Below, one piece after another: positions 53,221 through 60,585 of a stretch of DNA of 64,000 nucleotides (the stretch's first letter is position 1; every line of letters starts with the position of its first letter). The stretch is from NCBI RefSeq assembly GCF_039962255.1, contig NZ_JAMPKY010000004.1, forward strand, positions 310,001 to 374,000, written 5' to 3'. A program made the position numbers and the translations under genes. The notes beneath the pieces were generated by a model. It made no database searches, had not been told where the DNA came from, and was given only the letters and a program-made list of their open reading frames with translations. The DNA is from Leptolyngbya subtilissima AS-A7 (GTDB lineage: Bacteria; Cyanobacteriota; Cyanobacteriia; Phormidesmidales; Phormidesmidaceae).

Positions 53221-53438
53221 GGAATAGGGGAGTGGGAGGGTAGGAGGGTGGATGAGTAGATGGGTAGGGGATAGGAGGGTGATGACTTTCGCAACGGCTT
53301 GCTCCCTATCTAGTTAGTCACCTTCTCTCTTATCGCCCTGCATCCACCCACTTCCTCACCTTTCTTATCTCCATTACTCTCCCACCCTCCCACTCCATCA
53401 CTCATCCACCCTCCCACCCGCCTACCCATCCACCCCCC
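53221..53438 (+). repeat. Family B heptad element, intergenic
   Basis: A G-rich left arm (GGGAGGGTAGGAGGGTGG, GGGTAGGGGATAGGAGGG) and a C-rich right arm (CCCACCCTCCCACTCC, CCACCCTCCCACCCGCC) face each other around about 60 bases. It fills the whole gap between the SDR gene and gmhB. Its layout matches the mutS2 insert. Confidence 0.7.
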
Positions 53439-53445
53439 CCCTCCC

Positions 53446-54030
53446 ATGCTCCCCGCGATTTTTCTTGACAAAGATGGCACCTTGCTCGAAGACGTGCCCT
53501 ATAACGTTGACCCGGCGCAGATGCGGCTGTGTGCTGGGGTGGCGACTGGGGTGCAGCGGCTGCACGAGGCGGGGTTTGCCCTGGTGGTGGTAACTAATCA
53601 GTCGGGGGTGGCGCGGGGATATTTTGCGGAGGCGGCGATCGCCCCTATGGAGCGCCGCTTACGCCAGCTGTTGGGGGTGCCGATCGCGGGTTTCTATTAC
53701 TGTCCTCACCATTCTCAAGGCAGTGTGGCGGGCTATGGAGTGAGCTGCAGCTGTCGAAAGCCTGAGCCGGGCATGCTGCTGCGGGCCCAAGCTGACCTGG
53801 GGCTTGACCTGGGCTGCTCCTGGATGGTGGGAGACATTCTCAACGATGTGGAAGCGGGGCGGCGGGCCGGGTGTCGCACCGTTTTAATTGACAACGGCAA
53901 CGAGACCGAGTGGATATTGACGCCGGGGCGGGTGCCCCACCAGATTGCTCAGACCTTTGACCAAGCTGCCGACCTCATTCTTCAGCAGAGCTATGCCTAC
54001 TCCAGACGTCCAGACCCAGTGTTTCCCTAG
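53446..54030 (+). CDS. gmhB: D-glycero-D-manno-heptose 1,7-bisphosphate phosphatase
   Basis: A 194-residue HAD phosphatase. Catalytic FLDKDGTLLED (nucleophile and acid Asp), VVVTNQSGVARGYF, the zinc-binding CPHH...CSCRKPEPGM and MVGDILNDVEAGRRAG are all in order, typical of GmhB. It removes the 7-phosphate to give heptose 1-phosphate for the second HldE reaction. Its last 38 bases overlap the start of hldE, so translation is coupled. Confidence 0.92.
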   Translation: MLPAIFLDKDGTLLEDVPYNVDPAQMRLCAGVATGVQRLHEAGFALVVVTNQSGVARGYFAEAAIAPMERRLRQLLGVPIAGFYYCPHHSQGSVAGYGVSCSCRKPEPGMLLRAQADLGLDLGCSWMVGDILNDVEAGRRAGCRTVLIDNGNETEWILTPGRVPHQIAQTFDQAADLILQQSYAYSRRPDPVFP

Positions 54031-55495
54031 TTGGATCGATCGCTTTCCCCGCCTGCGGGTGCTGGTGATTGGCGATGCCATTCTCGACAGCTACCTGCAA
54101 GGGGCCACCACTCGCCTCTGCCGCGAGGGGCCAGTGCCAATTGTCGATGTGATGGAGGCCGAGCATGTGCCCGGTGGGGCGGCCAACGCGGCGGCCAATG
54201 TGGCCAGCCTGGGCGGCAACACCCACTTTCTGACGGTAATCGGGGATGACGCCCCGGGCGGCCAGCTCTGTGCGGAGCTGGAGCGGGTTGGGATGCAGCT
54301 CGAGGGCGTGGTGCGATCGCGCGATCGCCAGACCCTAGTTAAACAGCGCCTGCTGGCCGACAACCAGCTGCTGGTGCGCTTCGACCAGGGCAGCACGGCG
54401 GCAATTTCTCCCACTGAAGAAGATCGGCTGATCGAGCAGCTCAACCGGCAGTTTCCACTCTGCGATGCGGTGGTGATTTCGGACTACGCCTATGGGGTGC
54501 TCACGCCCCGGGTCATTCTCCATTTGCAGCGGCTGCAAGGGCGCTACACTCGCCTGCTGGTGGCCGACTCAAAGCGGCTGAAAACCTACGCAGCTCTGGG
54601 GGTGACGGCGGTCAAACCCAACTACGACGAGGCGATCGCTCTGCTCAATCTGCCCCGGCTATCTGGGGCGCAGCGGGTTGAGCAAATGACCCGCCATGGC
54701 CAGGGGGTGCTGGCGGCTACCGGGGCCAAAATGGCGGCCATCACGCTCGATCGCGACGGAGCCCTAATCTTTTTGCAGGATGACGCGGGAACGGTAGCTG
54801 ACCCCGCTCGCACCTTTGCCAACCCGGCCCCCAGCGCCCACGCCACCGGGGCCGGTGACACCTACGTTGCCACCCTGGCCCTGGCCCTGGCCGCCGGAGC
54901 TGACCCCCACGGGGCGGCCTCGCTGGCGGCGACCGCCACGGGGATCATCGTTACCCAGCCAGGGACGACGCGTTGCGACCCCCTCACTCTGCGCCGCTCC
55001 CTGGCAGAGGGCAATAAGCGCATTGCCGACCCGGCGGAGCTGACCTCGGTGGTGGCCCAGCAGCGCGCCCTGGGTCGGCGAATTGTGTTCACCAACGGCT
55101 GCTTTGACATTTTGCACTCGGGTCACGTCACCTGCCTAGAGCAGGCCAAGGCCCTGGGAGACGTGCTAATCGTGGGGGTGAATACCGACGAGAGCATTCG
55201 CCAGCTCAAAGGGCCCTCTCGCCCGGTGAATGGGTTGGCCGACCGGCTGACTGTGCTGGCCGCCTTGGGCTGCGTCGACTATGTCGTCCCCTTTGCCGAC
55301 CTGGCGCCTCGGGAACTGATTCGCCTGATTGGCCCCGATGTTTATGCCAAGGGCGGCGACTACACCCGTCACTCGCTGCCCGAAACTCCCCTGATTGAGG
55401 AGCTGGGCGGTGAGGTGGTGATTTTGCCTTACCTAGGCGATCGCTCTACCACGAACCTGATTCAGCAGATTCGCACCGCACCGAGGGAGGCTTGA
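53993..55495 (+). CDS. hldE: Bifunctional heptose 7-phosphate kinase/heptose 1-phosphate adenylyltransferase
   Basis: A 500-residue protein from ATG 53993. Residues about 15-340 are the ribokinase-like kinase (VPGGAANAAANVASLGG; APSAHATGAGDTYVATLALALAAG). Residues about 355-500 are the nucleotidyltransferase with NGCFDILHSGHVTCLEQAKALGD and AKGGDYT. It phosphorylates heptose 7-phosphate at C1, then after GmhB it makes ADP-D-glycero-D-manno-heptose. Its stop overlaps the next start (TGATG). Confidence 0.95.
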   Translation: MPTPDVQTQCFPSWIDRFPRLRVLVIGDAILDSYLQGATTRLCREGPVPIVDVMEAEHVPGGAANAAANVASLGGNTHFLTVIGDDAPGGQLCAELERVGMQLEGVVRSRDRQTLVKQRLLADNQLLVRFDQGSTAAISPTEEDRLIEQLNRQFPLCDAVVISDYAYGVLTPRVILHLQRLQGRYTRLLVADSKRLKTYAALGVTAVKPNYDEAIALLNLPRLSGAQRVEQMTRHGQGVLAATGAKMAAITLDRDGALIFLQDDAGTVADPARTFANPAPSAHATGAGDTYVATLALALAAGADPHGAASLAATATGIIVTQPGTTRCDPLTLRRSLAEGNKRIADPAELTSVVAQQRALGRRIVFTNGCFDILHSGHVTCLEQAKALGDVLIVGVNTDESIRQLKGPSRPVNGLADRLTVLAALGCVDYVVPFADLAPRELIRLIGPDVYAKGGDYTRHSLPETPLIEELGGEVVILPYLGDRSTTNLIQQIRTAPREA

Positions 55496-56619
55496 TGGAC
55501 TGGAGTACGGCCCAAAACATTCTCTGCGTCCGCCTCGATAGCTTAGGGGACGTGCTGATGACCACCCCGGCCCTAGCGGCGATCAAGGCCACTCGGCCCG
55601 ACAGCAAACTGACGCTGATGACCTCGGCGGCCGGGGCGGCCTTGGCTCCCCAGCTAGCGATGGTCGATGATGTCTGGGTCTACGATGCCCCCTGGCTCAA
55701 GGCTACGGCCCCGCGCCAAAATAGCCAGCCTGAGCAGGCAGTGATCGAGGAGCTGCGATCGCGCCAGTTCGACGCCGCCGTTATTTTCACTGTCTATAGC
55801 CAAAACCCTTTGCCCACGGCCTTTATGGCCTACATGGCCGACATTCCCCTGCGGCTGGCCCACTGCCGCGAAAACCCCTATCAGCTGCTCACCGACACCA
55901 TTCGCGACCCCGAGCCTGAGCTAACTCGCCACGAGGTGCAGCGCCAGCTCGATCTCGTCGCCAGCGTGGGCTATCGCACGGCCGATGAACGATTGCAGAT
56001 GACGGTGCCGAGGGCAGCTCACCAGCGAGTTTCTAACCTTTTAGAAAACCTGGGGCTAAGCCCTGCCAAGCCCTGGATTGTGGTGCACCCTGGGGTCTCG
56101 GCCCCCTCCCGGCGCTACCCGCCGGAGCTGTTTGCCGAGGTGGGGCGATCGCTCGTCAACCAGGGCATTGCCGTTATCTTTACCGGCACCGCTGACGAAG
56201 GGGAGCTGGTCGAAAGCATTCGCAGCCAGATGGTCGCCCCGTCTCACTCCCTGGTGGGGTTACTCACCCTGGCGGAGTTGTCGGCCCTGCTCGCCGCCGC
56301 GCCCCTGCTGCTCTCAAACAACACCGGCCCCGTCCACATTGCTGCCGCCGTGGGCACCCCCGTCGTGGATCTCTACGCCCTGACCAACCTGCAACACACT
56401 CCCTGGCAGGTGCCCCACCGGGTACTGTTTCACGATGTGCCCTGCCGCCTCTGCTACCGCAGCATTTGCCCCGAGGGGCACCACAACTGCTTGCGCCTGG
56501 TGGAACCGGCAGCGGTGGTGGCAGCGGTGCTAGATCTGCTGCCGCTGGGGACTCTGCCTAGCGAATCATTCCTCGGAGCCGGCCCAGCCCTAGCCCTAGC
56601 CGAGGTTCAACCCGCATAG
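55495..56619 (+). CDS. GT9 glycosyltransferase (heptosyltransferase family)
   Basis: A 374-residue protein from ATG 55495, overlapping the hldE stop. The entry ILCVRLDSLGDVLMTTPALAAIKA and donor site WIVVHPGVSAPSRRYPPELFAEV plus LLLSNNTGPVHIAAAVGTPVVDLYALTN are GT9 hallmarks. A Cys cluster PCRLCYRSICPEGHHNCLRL follows near the C-terminus. Coupling to hldE strongly suggests it uses ADP-heptose. Its 3' end overlaps the ASRT-like gene on the other strand by 13 bases. Confidence 0.93.
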   Translation: MDWSTAQNILCVRLDSLGDVLMTTPALAAIKATRPDSKLTLMTSAAGAALAPQLAMVDDVWVYDAPWLKATAPRQNSQPEQAVIEELRSRQFDAAVIFTVYSQNPLPTAFMAYMADIPLRLAHCRENPYQLLTDTIRDPEPELTRHEVQRQLDLVASVGYRTADERLQMTVPRAAHQRVSNLLENLGLSPAKPWIVVHPGVSAPSRRYPPELFAEVGRSLVNQGIAVIFTGTADEGELVESIRSQMVAPSHSLVGLLTLAELSALLAAAPLLLSNNTGPVHIAAAVGTPVVDLYALTNLQHTPWQVPHRVLFHDVPCRLCYRSICPEGHHNCLRLVEPAAVVAAVLDLLPLGTLPSESFLGAGPALALAEVQPA

Positions 56620-56978
56620 GCTATGGTGCTGAGCAGCGCGATGTCTGACCGGCGAGAATCGAGCCGGCTATGCTGCACCACAATGGGCACATCTGAGGCG
56701 ATCGTGCTGGCGTATTCGGTGCCCCGAGGCACCGCAGGGTCTTTCAGGTCATTGAACCGCACGTGCTTAGTACGCCGAGGAGCTACGACGATGTGGTAAG
56801 GGCCAACGGGTTCGCGATCGCTAAAATACAGCGTAATCTGCACATGGGCTTCCTGGTCAGAGGTATTGAGTAGGCAGGCGGTCTCATGGCTGACAAACTC
56901 GGGCGGCCGGTCGGTGTCATCAGGGGGGATGTAGCCCTCTGCGATCGCCCAGTAGGTCTTGCCGATGGGTTGTGCCAT
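56607..56978 (-). CDS. Anabaena sensory rhodopsin transducer (ASRT) family protein
   Basis: A 123-residue soluble protein. It begins IGKTYWAIAEGYIPPDDTDRPPEFVSHETACLLNTSDQEAHVQITLYFSDREPVGPY and continues RRTKHVRFNDLKDPAVPRGTEYAS and VPIVVQHSRLDSRR, a full-length match in memory to the ASRT family. The founding protein is a tetramer that couples to Anabaena sensory rhodopsin; relatives are proposed small-molecule (sugar-like) binders. No rhodopsin gene is in the window. Here it lies between a GT9 and an SDR gene, so a carbohydrate-sensing role is plausible. Confidence 0.88.
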   Translation of the reverse strand: MAQPIGKTYWAIAEGYIPPDDTDRPPEFVSHETACLLNTSDQEAHVQITLYFSDREPVGPYHIVVAPRRTKHVRFNDLKDPAVPRGTEYASTIASDVPIVVQHSRLDSRRSDIALLSTIAYAG

Positions 56979-56982
56979 AGAA

Positions 56983-57009
56983 AATCTCCTGCATTTACTT
57001 TAGGAGATT
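56983..57009 (-). promoter_or_regulatory. Anti-SD hairpin in the ASRT-family gene leader
   Basis: In the mRNA, AATCTCCT lies 11 bases upstream of AGGAGATT, which is the ribosome site of the gene. The two pair perfectly over 8 bases, so the start could be hidden until something opens the stem. It may also be a DNA operator. Confidence 0.5.
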
Positions 57010-57181
57010 AGCGATTTTGCCGAATGCCTACGTCTATCGAGGGAGCCAATTCAACGGATTTTGTCAGTTGGTTCAAAGGAAACGAGACCAACAAAATTGA
57101 TTTGTTGAGGAATATTTTCAGTCTTCAAAATGAAAGAGCGGCAGCTGAATCTCACCTCTAACAGAGGGCAATCCGATCGGT

Positions 57182-57222
57182 TCTTTAAATCCTGAAGGAG
57201 TGCCCCCTACAGGATTTAAAGA
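57182..57222 (+). promoter_or_regulatory. Perfect inverted repeat before the SDR start
   Basis: TCTTTAAATCCTG and CAGGATTTAAAGA form a 13-bp perfect stem with a 15-base spacer that contains AAGGAG. The repeat ends 7 bases before ATG 57230. It may be a repressor operator or an RNA hairpin holding the ribosome site. Confidence 0.6.
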
Positions 57223-57229
57223 TTAACCC

Positions 57230-58108
57230 ATGACAGGACGTCTAGACGGCAAAGTGGCCGTGATTACCGGAGCCGCTACCGGAATTGGCGAAGCGATCGC
57301 CTACAAATTTGCCCTCGAAGGGGCCAAGGTTTTAATCAACGGCCTGCCCGACGACCCGATTGAGGATGTTGCCCAAGCCATTCAGCAGCACGGTGCCGAG
57401 GTCGTGACCTACAAAGGCGATGTCTCCCAAACCGAAGAGGCTGAAGCTTGTGTGCAGGCGGCGATCGACGCTTTTGGCCAGCTCGATATTTTGGTCAACA
57501 ACGCCGGGGTATTTTTAGTCACCGCTGAAACCCAAGACTATCCGGTCGATCTGTTCGATCGCACCATTCAGATGAATATTCGCTCGGCGTTTTTGATGAC
57601 CAAATCTGCCCTGCCCTACCTGCAAGAGAGTCGCGGCAATATTGTGTCGGCGGGCTCAGAGGCCGGGTTTAACGGGCTGGCCCAAAACGCTGTCTACGGC
57701 GGCACCAAAGGCTGGGTGCACTCCTTTATGAAGGGTGTCGCGGTGGAGCAGGCCAAGCACGGCGTGCGGGCCAACTGCGTCTGCCCCGGTGCGATCGACA
57801 CCGCCTGGACCCACAAAGAAACCGGCCCCATGGATGAGCAAATGGAGGAAACCCTGATTCAGGCAACCCCGATGGGGCGGCGGGGCACGGCAGAAGAAAT
57901 GGCCAACGTCTACGCCTTTTTGGCATCGGATGAAGCCAGCTACGTTACCGGTGCGCTGTGGCTGGCCGACGGCGGTGTGACCGTCGCCAAAGGGCCCGTG
58001 GGCGATCAGGTTCCCGACGAACTCAAACGCGAGCCCGCCGGTCAATTGTCTGATCTACGCCACGGCCGCGAAGGACTCAAAAACAAGACCGTCAAGTCGA
58101 TTAAGTAA
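57230..58108 (+). CDS. Classical SDR oxidoreductase (glucose dehydrogenase-like)
   Basis: A 292-residue protein. It has TGAATGIG, NNAGVF, catalytic Ser region NIVSAGSEAGF, YGGTK (Tyr and Lys) and the C-terminal VTGALWLADGGVTVAKG. About 30 polar residues extend the usual length (GQLSDLRHGREGLKNKTVKSIK). It resembles sugar and alcohol dehydrogenases of the GDH type. It is divergent from the ASRT-like gene, with facing leaders that both carry hairpins. Confidence 0.87.
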   Translation: MTGRLDGKVAVITGAATGIGEAIAYKFALEGAKVLINGLPDDPIEDVAQAIQQHGAEVVTYKGDVSQTEEAEACVQAAIDAFGQLDILVNNAGVFLVTAETQDYPVDLFDRTIQMNIRSAFLMTKSALPYLQESRGNIVSAGSEAGFNGLAQNAVYGGTKGWVHSFMKGVAVEQAKHGVRANCVCPGAIDTAWTHKETGPMDEQMEETLIQATPMGRRGTAEEMANVYAFLASDEASYVTGALWLADGGVTVAKGPVGDQVPDELKREPAGQLSDLRHGREGLKNKTVKSIK

Positions 58109-58114
58109 GCCCTT

Positions 58115-58160
58115 GGGCGTACAGCGCTTAGGCATCGACTTCCCTTAGCGCTGTACACCC
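58115..58160 (+). terminator. Stem-loop after the SDR gene
   Basis: GTACAGCGCT pairs perfectly with AGCGCTGTAC, extended by flanking GGGC/GCCC-like bases with two mismatches. It is 7 bases past the SDR stop. No T-tract follows. Confidence 0.5.
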
Positions 58161-58173
58161 GCTCCAAGTTTTA

Positions 58174-58190
58174 GGTGGGCGATGCCCACC
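58174..58190 (+). repeat. Short palindromic repeat GGTGGGCGATGCCCACC
   Basis: A near copy of the palindrome at 50,387, with the same CTAC following. It lies between the SDR stem-loop and the GT2 gene. Confidence 0.6.
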
Positions 58191-58279
58191 CTACGGCTGC
58201 AAAGCCTAAACCTGTATAACGCTCTATCTGGGGGATTTTGACCGACAAGTCCCCCTGCCCCCTCACCCCTACCCCTGCC

Positions 58280-59086
58280 ATGCCCACCATCGACGTTCTG
58301 ATTCCCACCTACAATCGACCAGATGCTCTGGCCGTTACCCTGACTAGCCTGTGCGCACAGACCTACAGAGATTTTCAGGTTATTGTGTCTGACCAGAGCG
58401 AAGATCACGATGTGGCTGACAACGGCACGCTGCAGGCGGTAGCGCGGGTGCTGGCGGCCCACCACACCCCAGTTCAGATTCTCAAACACTTGCCCCGGCG
58501 GGGCATTGCCGAACAGCGGCATTTCTTGCTGAACCAGGCGACGGCCCCCTACGTGCTGTTTCTCGACGACGATGTGTTGCTAGAGCCGTGGGTGCTCAAA
58601 CTTCTGCTCAACACCATTGAGCGAGAGAGCTGTGGCTTTGTAGGCAACCCGCCAATCGGCCTAAGCTACATCGACGATGTGCGCCCCGATGAGCACCAGT
58701 CCCTAACTTTTTGGGAAGGTCCCGTACAGCCCGAAACCCTGCGCCAAGATACCCCCGAATGGGAACGCTGGCGGCTCCATAATGCCGCCAACCCCTACCA
58801 CCTTCAGCAACGGTTTGGTCTAACTCCCCACCGCCCCAGCCCCTACCATGTGGCCTGGGTAGCGGGCTGCATATTATTTAACCGGGCTAAACTGCTGGCG
58901 ACTGGGGGCTTTAGCTTTTGGCAAGACCTGCCCTCTGAGGCCTGTGGTGAAGATGTCTTGAGCCAGCAGCGGGTAATGCAGCGCTACGGCGGCTGTGGGG
59001 TGCTGCCTTCGGGGGCCTACCACCAGGAGTTGCCCACGACTTTACAGGATCGCAGCCAGAACGCCCCCAACCTGCTGCCGCTCTAA
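58280..59086 (+). CDS. GT2 family glycosyltransferase
   Basis: A 268-residue protein from ATG 58280 (MPTIDVLIPTYNRPDALAVTL). The GT2 (GT-A) fold shows QVIVSDQSEDHD, the metal site FLDDDVLLEPWVL, and GEDVLSQQRVMQRYGG near the end. It adds a sugar from a nucleotide donor; the donor is unknown. Upstream in-frame codons are not conserved-like. A perfect family A hairpin starts at the base after the stop. Confidence 0.88.
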   Translation: MPTIDVLIPTYNRPDALAVTLTSLCAQTYRDFQVIVSDQSEDHDVADNGTLQAVARVLAAHHTPVQILKHLPRRGIAEQRHFLLNQATAPYVLFLDDDVLLEPWVLKLLLNTIERESCGFVGNPPIGLSYIDDVRPDEHQSLTFWEGPVQPETLRQDTPEWERWRLHNAANPYHLQQRFGLTPHRPSPYHVAWVAGCILFNRAKLLATGGFSFWQDLPSEACGEDVLSQQRVMQRYGGCGVLPSGAYHQELPTTLQDRSQNAPNLLPL

Positions 59087-59152
59087 GGGTATAGGGTCCA
59101 GGGTGTAAGGCTCAAGGCAGGTCATGAGCCTTACACCCTGGACCCTATACCC
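59087..59152 (+). repeat. Family A heptad hairpin repeat, copy 6 (perfect)
   Basis: The left arm is four heptads (GGTATAG, GGTCCAG, GGTGTAA, GGCTCAA) and the right arm is the exact reverse complement over 28 bases, around the core AGGCAGGTCA. It starts directly after the GT2 stop codon and lies between convergent genes. Confidence 0.85.
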
Positions 59153-59185
59153 CCACTAACCTTTCATCTTTGGCTTAGCAACCTA

Positions 59186-60370
59186 CTAAGTCCAGTAGAG
59201 AATTTTGGCTTGGGGAAACCGCTGCGCGATCGCTCCTTCAAAAAAGGTGCGCAGCTCGGTCATGGTGTCGCGCTCGTAGACGTACTTGGTGCCGCCAAAC
59301 TTGTTGCGCTTGGTGGTGCGGGTTGACTCGTCTAGGTCGAGCTTGCTGTTGGGGTACCACTGCTCTAGCACACCCTTAGAGCCGGGGGTAAACCGGTGAG
59401 AAATCAGCTCGAAGGTGAGGTCGCAGTCAAAGTCGAGGGCGTTGGCGGCGGCCTCGAGCAGCTGGCTATACTCGTCTTGCCAGTTCTCAGTGGGCATGAT
59501 GGGGGCGATCACTAGCCCCACTGGGTAGCCGCCGCCACCCTGCTCTACCGGCAGAGCTAGCTTGCGAATGGCCTGCAACCGCTCGGTCACCGAGGCCGTG
59601 CCCCCCTCTAGCAGCCGGGAAACTGAGGCGGCGTTGATGCTGAAGCGGCAGCGGGTGTGGCCGTTGTGGGGCAGGGTGAGCAGGTCGTCTACCTGATCAA
59701 ACTTGGAGACCCAGCGCAGGTGAGCGCGATCGCGGGTGCCAAAGTAGCGAATGCACTCCGCCAGGCTACCAGTGAGGTGCTCAATGCCTAGGGGGTCGGT
59801 GTAGCAGCTGACCTCGTAAGTGGTAGGGCGATCGGGGTTCTCGTAGTGCTTGAGGTTGTCTAAGATCTGCGGCAGGTTGGCATAGGCACGAATCACGGGC
59901 GGCCCCTGAAGGCTACCCGCTAGGTAGCAGTATTGGCAGTGGGCTGGGCAACCCTGGGCCAAATGAAACTGCCAGTCGGCTGAGGGCGGAATTGGCGTTA
60001 GCTTGAGCTGGCTAACTGGGGCGGTGACTACGGCCAGGGTGCGCTTTGCGATCGTATAGGTCTCGCGCTCGGTGTCTCCCCGCAGGCCGGTCAGACGGTT
60101 TTGCTTGAGATATTCCACGGGCAGATCGAGGGCCTGCACGCGCTCTAAAATCTGCTGTCCCCAAGGCTCGTCTAGGGCGGCGGGGGTGAATAAAACCTGC
60201 TCTGGCAGCCATCGACGGCGGCGAGAGGCGACGTCGATGGCTACCGGTTGGGTGCTCTCAACAGTGGGTGCGGTTATGATCGATTGGGTCAAAACAGTTC
60301 GGTAAGAACGACAGAGAATCACTAATCTCTCTTGATCGTAAAGACCCCGCTGAAGCAAAGCATCATTCAA
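59186..60370 (-). CDS. Spore photoproduct lyase-like radical SAM protein
   Basis: Up to 394 residues from TTG 60370; the GTG or TTG codons near VILCRSY or LTQSIITA are possible later starts. The cluster motif is CPAHCQYCYLAGS, and LRWVSKFDQVDDLL, CRFSINAAS and VGLVIAPIMPTENW follow, as in the SplB-like family. Spore photoproduct lyase repairs a thymine dimer in spores; cyanobacteria make no spores, so the substrate here is unknown. It shares no obvious link with the glycan genes. Confidence 0.8.
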   Translation of the reverse strand: MNDALLQRGLYDQERLVILCRSYRTVLTQSIITAPTVESTQPVAIDVASRRRRWLPEQVLFTPAALDEPWGQQILERVQALDLPVEYLKQNRLTGLRGDTERETYTIAKRTLAVVTAPVSQLKLTPIPPSADWQFHLAQGCPAHCQYCYLAGSLQGPPVIRAYANLPQILDNLKHYENPDRPTTYEVSCYTDPLGIEHLTGSLAECIRYFGTRDRAHLRWVSKFDQVDDLLTLPHNGHTRCRFSINAASVSRLLEGGTASVTERLQAIRKLALPVEQGGGGYPVGLVIAPIMPTENWQDEYSQLLEAAANALDFDCDLTFELISHRFTPGSKGVLEQWYPNSKLDLDESTRTTKRNKFGGTKYVYERDTMTELRTFFEGAIAQRFPQAKILYWT

Positions 60371-60430
60371 ATTACAGGTTCCGGATCGGATCCCCTACTC
60401 CCTTCTGCCCAGATACCCGTATGCCCATTT

Positions 60431-60454
60431 TTTCCTAGGCCCTCCCCTAGGAAA
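60431..60454. repeat. Short hairpin in the divergent gap
   Basis: TTTCCTAGG and CCTAGGAAA form a perfect 9-bp stem around 6 bases, between the divergent SplB-like and fused GT9 genes. It could be an operator. Confidence 0.4.
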
Positions 60455-60585
60455 GATGCAGATTTTGACCTACGCCAATATTTTGTTGAAAAGATATTTC
60501 AACTCAGCCCAACTGGTTTTGCGTCTAGTCAGACACCGATTAGCGCCGCAACCCCAAGCCTTGCTCCACTCCTCGCCTTTTCTCC

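Noticed and set aside
52464-58108. Either SDR gene as the missing HldD epimerase
   Set aside because: Both have the classical TGxxxGxG and short length. HldD is an extended SDR with a different N-terminal motif and about 310 residues.
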